A stretch of 6,125 nucleotides of DNA, taken from contig JANLHK010000097.1 in NCBI GenBank assembly GCA_024653645.1, positions 1 to 6,125 on the forward strand. Reading direction: 5' to 3'. The position numbers and the translations under genes were made by a program. Origin of the DNA: Candidatus Roizmanbacteria bacterium. Its GTDB lineage: Bacteria; Patescibacteriota; Microgenomatia; UBA1406. Position 1 is the first letter of the stretch. Each line of letters begins with the position of its first letter. The notes beneath the pieces were generated by a model. That model did no database searches. It worked only from the letters and a program-made list of their open reading frames with translations, and was not told the origin of the DNA. Shown in pieces: positions 1 to 5,538 of this stretch.

Positions 1-1560
1 CTGTGGCTCTATCTCAATCAAAAGCCCCCCGCCTGGGACCAGGCATTTCATCTGAAATCTGCATTTGCCACCTATCATTGGTTACACGGACAAAAGCCCG
101 TTCATGGTATTGATATCATTCGCTCCTTTTATGTGTATCCTCCTCTGCAGTACGTTATAACAGCCCTATGGATGAGTATTGTCGGAACCAGTATTACTAC
201 CGCAACGGTACTCAACTCCCTCTATTTCTGCGCTACCATGGTGGTAGTCGGGTTGATTACGTATGAAATAACTAAAAAAGTTACGACCAGCGTCATTGCC
301 GCACTTATCTATACCCTGACACCCCTCAATTATGATACTTCACGCAATTTCTTACTCGAACCCAGTTTATTATTGCTTATTTCCCTAGCTCTGTACTTCT
401 ACATCCGCTCCCACAACTTTACCCAGACTAAACAGACGGTTCTGTTCTTTATTACCTTTATCATTGCCTCCTATATAAAGCTCAATGCATTTATGTACTT
501 TGCTCCCATCTTCCTGTGGTCTGCAGCTACAGCTCTACAATATAAGCACAAAAAACCAGTGCTCGTGTTGGTAGCATTTGGGCTGGGATATGCTTTGTGC
601 ATGAGTCCCTGGTGGTGGGCAAACCGATTTAACCTTGATCACTACCTGCACTCACCGGCATTGCGTGGCGAGCTCGCCACCGATCCTATGAATATCATGA
701 GTCTATATACCTGGGGATTTTACTTCAAGATTTTTTTCCTGCATCAGTTTTTCCCCATTCCCGCACTGCTCTTTCTTATCAGCTTTATTCCCGTATTACG
801 GGAGTATAAAAAACAGCACGTGCTGTTTATGCTCCTGTACTTGCTGAGCGTCTACGCTATTGGGACGCTGGTTACCAATAAGGATCCCCGGTACACTATG
901 CCACTGCTTATCTCGGTAGCGGTACTGGCTGGAATTAACTTCAGCTCCTGGCCCAGAAAAATGGTTGGTTTGACCCTTGCGGGAGTATTGATTGTTTTCT
1001 TATTCAGTAATTACATTAACAATTCGTATAACTGGCCGCTCAAAAAAAATGTGTCAGTTACAACCACGAACGTTCCTTTTTTTGAAGACGTTGAGTGGAT
1101 CGGTATTGATGACTACCCCGTACGCAGGTACGTTCGGGGTAACTATCCTCAAAAAACGGTAATTGCCGACCTTGCTAATATTAGCCAACATAACCTTCTG
1201 AAGGTAGTGGTGTTGGTTAATACTGAAGGATTTAATGATAATAATTTAATGCTGTATCAGGAAATACAGCGGGCGTATTCGCTTGAATTTCACTCCATAG
1301 GATTGCGTGAATCATTTGAGTCAACTGACGAAATACGAGACCTGCTGGCTCATTATCCCTATCTCCTTATTGCCGACCCGGATTACGAATCAGTTCCCTT
1401 TTATGCCATCAATTACCAAGCATTTAAACAGATTCAGGCGTATGTGCAGAAACAAGTAGAACAAGAACTTATGTGTGTGATACAAGAGTATCCATTAGAA
1501 CAACATAACGTATATTTGATTGATACCAACGGGGTGAGTTGTGGAATTGTAACGAAATAA
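1..1560 (+). CDS. GT39/PMT-like polytopic membrane glycosyltransferase, 5'-truncated by the window edge
   Basis: The open frame runs from base 1, giving 519 visible residues. The GTG at 133 is internal because the frame upstream of it already encodes the family's conserved first loop. Seen: PPAW-D-QAF at visible residues 9-16, where D13 fits the conserved extracytoplasmic Asp of GT-C enzymes; many hydrophobic segments up to about residue 335; an LEP (E120) in the second large loop; and the KDPRY motif at 294-298 before another hydrophobic segment, which is typical of the GT39/PMT_2/ArnT group. A soluble C-terminal region of about 170 residues follows. Family knowledge: such enzymes move a sugar from a polyprenyl-phosphate donor onto protein, lipid or glycan at the outer face of the cytoplasmic membrane. 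The acceptor and sugar cannot be read from the sequence. Inference: a role in envelope glycan synthesis. It ends 61 bp before the convergent lipoprotein gene, with no U-tract terminator of its own. Confidence 0.85.
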   Translation: MWLYLNQKPPAWDQAFHLKSAFATYHWLHGQKPVHGIDIIRSFYVYPPLQYVITALWMSIVGTSITTATVLNSLYFCATMVVVGLITYEITKKVTTSVIAALIYTLTPLNYDTSRNFLLEPSLLLLISLALYFYIRSHNFTQTKQTVLFFITFIIASYIKLNAFMYFAPIFLWSAATALQYKHKKPVLVLVAFGLGYALCMSPWWWANRFNLDHYLHSPALRGELATDPMNIMSLYTWGFYFKIFFLHQFFPIPALLFLISFIPVLREYKKQHVLFMLLYLLSVYAIGTLVTNKDPRYTMPLLISVAVLAGINFSSWPRKMVGLTLAGVLIVFLFSNYINNSYNWPLKKNVSVTTTNVPFFEDVEWIGIDDYPVRRYVRGNYPQKTVIADLANISQHNLLKVVVLVNTEGFNDNNLMLYQEIQRAYSLEFHSIGLRESFESTDEIRDLLAHYPYLLIADPDYESVPFYAINYQAFKQIQAYVQKQVEQELMCVIQEYPLEQHNVYLIDTNGVSCGIVTK

Positions 1561-1602
1561 AAAGATTTGGGGGAGGGATGCACACCGTTGTGCACCCCTC
1601 CC
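1561..1602 (-). terminator. Intrinsic terminator of the lipoprotein gene
   Basis: Thirteen-base arms at 1571-1583 and 1590-1602 surround a 6-nt loop. Read on the minus strand every position pairs, one of them as G-U; on the plus strand that position is an A.C mismatch. On the minus strand the stem is followed by CCAAATC and then five T (1561-1570 region), so it suits the lipoprotein gene ending at 1622. The T-run is set back about 7 nt, slightly atypical. No T-run follows on the plus strand, so termination of the convergent glycosyltransferase here is less certain. Confidence 0.75.
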
Positions 1603-1621
1603 ACCGAGATTCAGGCGTTGG

Positions 1622-2236
1622 CTACCACATGGAAGGGTCGACTTCTTGCATCGACCCAGACGCAGCGTCAACCAGGCGATATTCTGCCAAGTTCCCACTG
1701 CGAAACACAAAAACCTTGACGAACGCGCATCCTTCGCCGTTGGTCCCACCAGCGTTAGCATGGGCAGTAATGCCCCATGCCTCGTTAACCATGTGAACCG
1801 ATGGCGTTCCCGCCACGGCCTTCATGGTAACAGAGCCATCTGTGATAATCAGAGCACAAGTGCCCCGAGTACCGCCATTGGCAACCTTCCAACCGCCCGC
1901 AGTTTGCACCGAAACATCGGCCAGAATCATCCCCGTAGGGTTACTGGCAATCATCGTCAAAGTGCCCAAAACAGGCGGATCAAAAGCCGGCGCACTAGGT
2001 GCAACCGGTGTCGCGATCGCCCCCGCGACAGGGGGTGTGGTCGTAACGACCACGACGGGAGCTGGAGTCGCAACCCCAGCAACTGCGACGGCAACTGCCG
2101 CCGGAGCAACCGCACCACTCGGGGTGACGGTTGCGAGAACCCAAGTCTGTCCGACCGGGGCACTACCTGGTGCACATGCTGCGACCAGGACGAAAACCGC
2201 GATGAGGCTCGCGGCGAGCCATGCGAATTTACGCAT
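1622..2236 (-). CDS. Secreted lipoprotein with Ala/Val/Pro/Thr linker and unrecognised C-terminal domain
   Basis: The product is 204 residues. The start at 2236 is chosen because a perfect AAGGAG lies 8 nt upstream and the protein then opens with a textbook lipoprotein signal: MRKF, a hydrophobic core, and lipobox L17-V-A-A-C21. A longer in-frame start at 2389 (TTG) would bury this signal. Residues 22-88 are low complexity, rich in A, V, P and T, and probably form an extended tether. Residues 89-204 look like a compact beta-rich domain (GTLTMIASNPTG..., AEYRLVD near the end) with two cysteines, C127 and C170, that could form a disulfide. I do not recognise this domain. After lipidation at C21 it would sit on the outer face of the cytoplasmic membrane. 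Base composition is richer in GC than the neighbours: 39 of 60 in 2041-2100 against 25 of 60 in 241-300. This suggests transfer or strong codon bias. It has its own leader, promoter and terminator. Confidence 0.8.
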   Translation of the reverse strand: MRKFAWLAASLIAVFVLVAACAPGSAPVGQTWVLATVTPSGAVAPAAVAVAVAGVATPAPVVVVTTTPPVAGAIATPVAPSAPAFDPPVLGTLTMIASNPTGMILADVSVQTAGGWKVANGGTRGTCALIITDGSVTMKAVAGTPSVHMVNEAWGITAHANAGGTNGEGCAFVKVFVFRSGNLAEYRLVDAASGSMQEVDPSMW

Positions 2237-2244
2237 CGTGCTTG

Positions 2245-2274
2245 CTCCTTGCCCCTCGCGGGGCGTTGAAAAGG
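2245..2274 (-). promoter_or_regulatory. Shine-Dalgarno with abutting GNRA-capped hairpin
   Basis: On the minus strand GCCCC-GCGA-GGGGC (2251-2264) forms a 5-bp all-GC stem with a GNRA tetraloop. It is followed immediately by AAGGAG (2245-2250), then 8 nt to the ATG at 2236. A CCUU at 2271-2274 could pair with AAGG of the Shine-Dalgarno across a 6-nt bulge, stacking on the hairpin and hiding the ribosome site. The hairpin and Shine-Dalgarno are seen; the sequestration is inference. Confidence 0.6.
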
Positions 2275-2287
2275 AAAAAACGTTGAT

Positions 2288-2381
2288 GTCCGTCGTCGGT
2301 GTAGCCTTTTTGGGCTTGTACCGCACGGACGAGGTTGGGAAGCAGCTTTTTACACTGCCACCCACCCTAGTCCGAACGGCA
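2288..2381 (-). promoter_or_regulatory. Two mutually exclusive hairpins sharing one strand (switch-like element)
   Basis: Hairpin A (2319-2381) pairs UGCCG with CGGUA, CGGAC (2370-2374) with GUCCG (2326-2330), then AGG/CCU, GGG/CCC and GCAG/CUGC. Hairpin B (2288-2330) reuses the same GUCCG to pair with a second CGGAC (2288-2292), plus CGGU/ACCG and AGCC/GGCU around a CAAAAA loop. B also consumes the CGGU needed by the outer stem of A. Seven nt after B comes a run of six U (2275-2280). Shared-strand geometry is what attenuators and riboswitches use, but the U-run is too far for a textbook terminator and no ligand-binding motif is recognised. Confidence 0.45.
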
Positions 2382-2488
2382 TTACCCAAATTTTTTGCCT
2401 GAACCTGTTAAAGAAAGGTCGTTGATTTCAGCTCGAGAAGCTATTTCTCGAAACTGTCATCTGTCGACTTTTTTCCTTCCTTTCGGAA

Positions 2489-2547
2489 GAAAAATATTTG
2501 CATTAGTTTTGATAAAGACGCTATTGTCTCTATTAAACTAAATGCAA
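2489..2547 (-). terminator. Long AT-rich hairpin with U-rich tail: possible terminator of the 684-aa gene or 5' cap stem of the leader
   Basis: Arms at 2535-2547 and 2498-2509 match over 12 bp with one bulged U. They enclose an 8-bp stem around AAUAGC, and AUAUUUUUCUU follows. In shape this resembles an intrinsic terminator for the gene ending at 2596, although the stem is mostly A-U. The same hairpin begins at the predicted start site of the promoter at 2553-2581, and its U-tail is the left arm of the next GAAA-capped hairpin. Its role is therefore ambiguous. Confidence 0.4.
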
Positions 2548-2552
2548 GTATA

Positions 2553-2581
2553 AGTATACCCTATAAAAAGGTATTTGTCAA
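2553..2581 (-). promoter_or_regulatory. Near-consensus sigma70 promoter of the lipoprotein leader
   Basis: On the minus strand the -35 is TTGACA (2576-2581, perfect), then a 17-nt spacer, then the -10 TATACT (2553-2558, one mismatch). The predicted start is about 2546-2547. The -35 lies 15 bp past the stop codon of the 684-aa gene. A second TATACT just downstream (about 2547-2552) is an alternative -10 with a worse spacer. Confidence 0.75.
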
Positions 2582-2595
2582 TACTATGGGATATA

Positions 2596-4650
2596 TTACC
2601 GTTGAGGGTTCAAAAGCCGGTTCAGCTCACGCGCTGCTTCAGGACAGCGCACCTGAATAGGGTCAGACCCTCGGGAAAATGCCTCTTCCACAAATCCCAC
2701 CTCCTGCAGTAATGGTGTATAACTACGGGGATCTACCTCGGGATGGCGCTCACGCATGGCTCGTACCGGCTCTGCAATACGGCCCATCAGAGTAGTAACT
2801 ATCTCTCTTATTGGGCTCTCCAGTCTGTCTTCATACCCATACTGGTCCTGGGCTTCCATGAAATGCAGATTAAGATCTTCAAGCGGTACACCAAACGATT
2901 CCTCTACCCGTGCCTTTGTTGCTTCATCAATACGAGCCTTGTAGCCTAATCGCTGTACCCGTAAATGAGCGCGGCGGCTTATTCCTTCTGTTTCTGAGGG
3001 AGCAGGGGCAACCGTAGGTGATTCGCGATACTCTCGTATACGATTCTGTGGAGGGGTATCACTGATCTCATGTGCCATTCCCTGGCGTAAATCAGCCGCA
3101 TGAGTAAGTACAATTAGCTCAAGCGCTTTTCGAGTATGCTCTGAAACTTCTTCAGGTACCATCACTTCTCCCTGCTGGTTGAGGGAACATTGCGTTATTG
3201 CCCCTAACTGCTCAATATCAACTCGAAGCAAATTGTCTTCTGTTCTGAAAAAAGTAATTGAATCAATACCGAGGTTCCATAGATAGGGGGCCTCTTTTGA
3301 TTGAATCACAACACGGTCACCCCGTTGGCAAAACGCAAATATACCCCCTAATGCCTGCTCGCGCTTACTATCTCTTTCCTGTTTAAATTCCTCTTCAGTT
3401 AAGCGTGCTGTACCAAAGTCAAAAATCGCATTTATTTCTTCGTGTGTTTTTAATCCTTGTTGAGGATCATCTTTTCGTTTATTGCGCAAATCATGAATGC
3501 TATTGAGAACAGAACGACGAATTGCCGCTGCTCTTCCTTCATCAGTTAACAGCGGATTATTCATTATATTTCCCACCTCCCTCCACCGTAGCACCAGTCC
3601 ACGATCTCCGGGAACAGGCTGGTACATTATATGCACCGGAATATGTTGCTCGTTTTCCTGTCCGAAATCCGCATATACTCCTCGCTCTGCTTGGCTCAGG
3701 TGGGTGGTGAGCTGAAGTGCAAATATTTCCCGGCGTAGCAGATCTTCTTCAAACGCTACTTCAACCATATCCCACCGTTTATTACCCGCAAAAAATTGTT
3801 TTTGCCGGTCCTCCATATCGATAAATAACTGTTTTGTCGGTGGGTTTGGCTGTTGTTCCACCTCAGGATACGCTTGAGTCAGCAAATGACGTGCAGCCAA
3901 ATTATGCTTCTGCACCTGCTGTTGTATCCTCAGTAAGTCCTCTTTACTACTAAAAAGGCCATTCACGTACTGGTCACCCATTTCCATTTGCAACAAACCA
4001 AACGCCTTATCGCGTAGCGCAGTATCAGGCATATAGTTTGAGATAAAAAACAAAATACCGTTTATATCTAGGCTTAACGGGTCTGATGACGCCGGCCCAG
4101 TAATATATTGACGGGAAAATTCAAGCTTCATCAGCTTACCAAATGTCTCTTGAAACTGTTCAAGATGCGGCACTTGAGCAGCATTTTTGTCCATCCGTAT
4201 ACGATGGAGTGCCAGATGTGCGAATAATAAATAGGCTTCTTTTGCATCAATTGTTAATCGTGCCAACTCATCAAGGCTCGGTTTACGATGGTAAAAAGCC
4301 TCAACGGGTTTGTCTTGGTAAGCAGCCACTATGGCATGAGCATGGCTCAATCCTCCTTCAGGATATTCAACCATATGACGACTGAGCGCCATCATATCTT
4401 CATGACTCAGGGGGGTCTCGCCTCGAGATAATACCCGATGAGGATCCTGCAGCCTTACTAGTATTTTTTCTGCAAAGTGAGCTCCTGGCTGTTTATCACG
4501 CACGAGTGCTGCAGCTTGTCGCAATACATCCAGATATCCTGCCGCAGAAGTAGAGGCCGTAGTCATAATGTCCCGCTCATACCTATCGCGCTGTTTGCGG
4601 TTTAAGCCTTGTGCCTCTGCTGCGATTACACTAAATTCCGGCTTTGCCAT
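2596..4650 (-). CDS. Hypothetical 684-aa cytoplasmic protein, unrecognised family
   Basis: I do not recognise this protein. It has no signal peptide and no membrane segment, and it is rich in charged residues and Gln. Its apparent parts are: a helical N-terminal region (about 1-260) with amphipathic stretches such as YLDVLRQAAALVRDK and LLRIQQQVQKHNLAARH; a mixed central region (about 270-530) containing RRSVLNSIHDLRNKRKDD at 379-396 and a beta-like stretch around 444-487 (RVVIQSKEAPYLWN, LLRVDIEQ); a Pro/Ser-rich linker at about 532-556; and a basic-then-acidic helical tail (560-684). There are only three cysteines (441, 488, 669) and no metal or nucleotide motif that I can see. The ATG at 4650 is supported by a promoter whose -10 ends 8 nt upstream, leaving no room for a Shine-Dalgarno. 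Met29 is a weaker alternative. It appears to be transcribed alone, between the terminator at 4789-4830 and the leader promoter at 2553-2581. Confidence 0.8.
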   Translation of the reverse strand: MAKPEFSVIAAEAQGLNRKQRDRYERDIMTTASTSAAGYLDVLRQAAALVRDKQPGAHFAEKILVRLQDPHRVLSRGETPLSHEDMMALSRHMVEYPEGGLSHAHAIVAAYQDKPVEAFYHRKPSLDELARLTIDAKEAYLLFAHLALHRIRMDKNAAQVPHLEQFQETFGKLMKLEFSRQYITGPASSDPLSLDINGILFFISNYMPDTALRDKAFGLLQMEMGDQYVNGLFSSKEDLLRIQQQVQKHNLAARHLLTQAYPEVEQQPNPPTKQLFIDMEDRQKQFFAGNKRWDMVEVAFEEDLLRREIFALQLTTHLSQAERGVYADFGQENEQHIPVHIMYQPVPGDRGLVLRWREVGNIMNNPLLTDEGRAAAIRRSVLNSIHDLRNKRKDDPQQGLKTHEEINAIFDFGTARLTEEEFKQERDSKREQALGGIFAFCQRGDRVVIQSKEAPYLWNLGIDSITFFRTEDNLLRVDIEQLGAITQCSLNQQGEVMVPEEVSEHTRKALELIVLTHAADLRQGMAHEISDTPPQNRIREYRESPTVAPAPSETEGISRRAHLRVQRLGYKARIDEATKARVEESFGVPLEDLNLHFMEAQDQYGYEDRLESPIREIVTTLMGRIAEPVRAMRERHPEVDPRSYTPLLQEVGFVEEAFSRGSDPIQVRCPEAARELNRLLNPQR

Positions 4651-4658
4651 AGAGTTAT

Positions 4659-4687
4659 ATTATATCTTATAGTAAATGAGATCTCAA
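4659..4687 (-). promoter_or_regulatory. Sigma70 promoter of the 684-aa gene, predicted leaderless
   Basis: On the minus strand the -35 is TTGAGA (4682-4687, one mismatch), then a 17-nt spacer, then the -10 TATAAT (4659-4664, perfect). Only 8 nt separate the -10 from the ATG at 4650. The expected start site lies 0-3 nt before the ATG, and no Shine-Dalgarno is present. Confidence 0.75.
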
Positions 4688-4735
4688 CCACAAAGAAATC
4701 ATATAGTCATTATATATACAATGTATTATTATGTT

Positions 4736-4753
4736 TTCCCCACATTATCCACA
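4736..4753 (+). promoter_or_regulatory. Tandem DnaA-box-like 9-mers beside an AT-rich tract
   Basis: TTATCCACA (4745-4753) is a perfect consensus DnaA box. It directly follows TTCCCCACA (4736-4744, 7 of 9) in the same orientation. A third weak match, TCAACCACA (4684-4692, 7 of 9), overlaps the -35 of the 684-aa gene. The stretch between (about 4698-4735) is very AT-rich. No dnaA or dnaN is in view, so DnaA-linked regulation or chance are as likely as an origin. Confidence 0.4.
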
Positions 4754-4788
4754 AGGGTTATTTTGTAGCTTGAATGTACTATTATAAG

Positions 4789-4830
4789 CCTAAAAAATAA
4801 CCCCGCCGGCTCCGATTGGAACAGACGGGG
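4789..4830 (-). terminator. Strong intrinsic terminator of the DUF11 surface-protein gene
   Basis: On the minus strand 13-base arms (4818-4830 and 4801-4813) pair at 12 of 13 positions, two as G-U, around an AAUC loop. TTATTTTTTAGG (4789-4800) follows directly. It lies 22 bp after the stop codon at 4852-4854. This is a textbook rho-independent terminator. Confidence 0.9.
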
Positions 4831-4851
4831 ATAAAGTTTTTTAAGCTTAAT

Positions 4852-5496
4852 TTACAAACTGCGTTTGCGTAATTTCCATCCCGCGAACAGCGTAGGCAAA
4901 GAACCTAAGGCAAGGGCAATTCCAAAAGGATCACCGGTTGCTGGCACGGTTTGTGGACGTGCTTTCTTTTCAATACAGAATTGTGCAGTATCCTCATCCT
5001 GTCCCTGCTCCACGGTATAGGCAGTCACCTTATTAACGGGGCAAATAACCGATTTCTGGGCAGGTAACTTAGCTAAAGGCAGTGCGCGTACCTGAACCAC
5101 CAGGGTTCGTTCAGTTCCCGGCTGCACGTTAGTAAACGTGGTACTTACTACACGAGTTGCGGCGTTATAATCGCCTCCTGATATAAATGCTACATACGAA
5201 GGCAATACGTCCTCTACTCGAATCGAGGAAAGCGTTGATCCGCCCGTATTTTTGGCAATGAGTTTAAAAAAAATGGCATCTTCAGGTCCGTATTTAGCGT
5301 CAGATAAACCAAGGTTATCAACATAGTCACCACTGACGGGGTGCCGTACCAATTTATCAACCACTACTTTACCTGATGTAATATCTTGACCATAGGGGCC
5401 ATAGGCCGTGTCGGCATACACTAATGCCGGTGCGTTCATAATAAAAATGCCCATCACCAACGCGATCGTAGTTGCGAAAATAGTTTTATTCATCAT
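4852..5496 (-). CDS. Secreted DUF11-like surface protein with LPXTG-like (VPATG) C-terminal anchor
   Basis: The product is 214 residues from the ATG at 5496. An upstream in-frame ATG at 5517 is rejected because the -10 box (5504-5509) would lie inside the gene. Residues 1-28 form a signal peptide: MMNKT, a hydrophobic core, and VYA before D29. The mature part resembles a single DUF11/conserved-repeat beta-sandwich domain: VVVDKLVRHPVSGDYVDNLG, FKLIAKNTGG, then VEDVLPSYVAFISGG and VQPGTERTLVVQV. Two cysteines, in the ICPV and FCIEKK contexts, could form a disulfide. The tail has VPATG (184-188), a hydrophobic stretch and KLRKRSL, the layout of a cell-wall sorting signal with V in place of L. 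Family knowledge: DUF11 domains occur in exported surface and adhesion proteins. Anchoring by a sortase is inference; simple membrane anchoring by the tail is the alternative. It has its own promoter and a strong terminator. Confidence 0.85.
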   Translation of the reverse strand: MMNKTIFATTIALVMGIFIMNAPALVYADTAYGPYGQDITSGKVVVDKLVRHPVSGDYVDNLGLSDAKYGPEDAIFFKLIAKNTGGSTLSSIRVEDVLPSYVAFISGGDYNAATRVVSTTFTNVQPGTERTLVVQVRALPLAKLPAQKSVICPVNKVTAYTVEQGQDEDTAQFCIEKKARPQTVPATGDPFGIALALGSLPTLFAGWKLRKRSL

Positions 5497-5503
5497 GGCC
5501 CGT

Positions 5504-5533
5504 AGTATAGCATACACAAAACTATATTGTCAA
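5504..5533 (-). promoter_or_regulatory. Sigma70 promoter of the DUF11 gene, predicted leaderless
   Basis: On the minus strand the -35 is TTGACA (5528-5533, perfect), then an 18-nt spacer, then the -10 TATACT (5504-5509), preceded by TGC, an extended -10 element. Seven nt separate the -10 from the ATG at 5496, so the start site should fall at or next to the A of that ATG. No Shine-Dalgarno is present. Confidence 0.8.
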
Positions 5534-5538
5534 CTATA

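Larger units (their letters stand above)
1560..2396. repeat. Short imperfect inverted repeat bounding the GC-rich lipoprotein module
   Basis: AAAAGATTTGGG (1560-1571) and the complement of 2385-2396, AAAAAATTTGGG, agree at 11 of 12 bases and face inward. They lie at the end of the glycosyltransferase gene and inside the leader, close to where base composition changes. They might be ends of an inserted cassette. In a minus-strand transcript they could pair the leader with the 3' end. The A-run content makes chance quite possible, and I see no transposase or target-site duplication. Confidence 0.25.
2237..2547 (-). ncRNA. Long structured 5' leader RNA of the lipoprotein gene (candidate cis-regulatory RNA)
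   Basis: This gene-free stretch lies between a consensus promoter and the lipoprotein start. In transcript order it can fold as follows. (1) A long stem at 2498-2547, with outer arms of 13 and 12 nt and an inner 8-bp stem, starting about at +1. (2) A 10-bp stem with GAAA tetraloop at 2471-2494. (3) An 11-bp stem with one bulge at 2429-2456. (4) A small 5-bp stem near 2402-2422. (5) Two alternative hairpins at 2288-2381. (6) The GNRA hairpin at 2251-2264 before the Shine-Dalgarno. Several stems contain G-U pairs on this strand only, supporting minus-strand transcription. I tried to match it to RNase P, tmRNA, SRP RNA, T-box, TPP, FMN, cobalamin, preQ1, c-di-GMP, fluoride and guanidine motifs and found none. 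That it regulates the lipoprotein is inference; it could also be a separate small RNA gene. Confidence 0.5.

Noticed and set aside
2350..2372. Similarity of AGGGUGG in the leader to the T-box motif
   Set aside because: Only seven bases agree; the ACCGCG that should follow is absent, no large Stem I is seen, and the downstream gene is not an amino-acid gene.
2237..2389. Longer lipoprotein ORF from a TTG at 2389
   Set aside because: It would place a lipoprotein signal peptide 51 residues inside the protein and overlap strong RNA stems; the ATG at 2236 has a perfect Shine-Dalgarno.
1646..2402. Plus-strand open frames opposite the lipoprotein gene
   Set aside because: They are products of the high GC content of the minus-strand gene; compositions are implausible (Arg/Asn/Cys-rich, or Ala/Thr mirror of the linker) and no start signals are present.
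2428..2503. Short leader ORFs (20 codons from 2503, 10 codons from 2460)
   Set aside because: Neither has a properly spaced Shine-Dalgarno, and they overlap stems; the four Ser among ten codons in the second is not enough to call a leader peptide.
2237..2595. tRNA, tmRNA, RNase P or SRP RNA in the gene-free stretch
   Set aside because: No cloverleaf or CCA end, no GAGGAAAGUCC-like core, and no SRP tetraloop helix could be found by eye.
4651..4788. Replication origin
   Set aside because: One perfect and a few imperfect DnaA boxes with an AT-rich tract are suggestive only; dnaA, dnaN and a skew switch cannot be seen here.
5497..5517. Seven-residue N-terminal extension of the DUF11 protein
   Set aside because: The -10 box of its own promoter (5504-5509) lies within it, and the signal peptide fits better starting at MMNKT.
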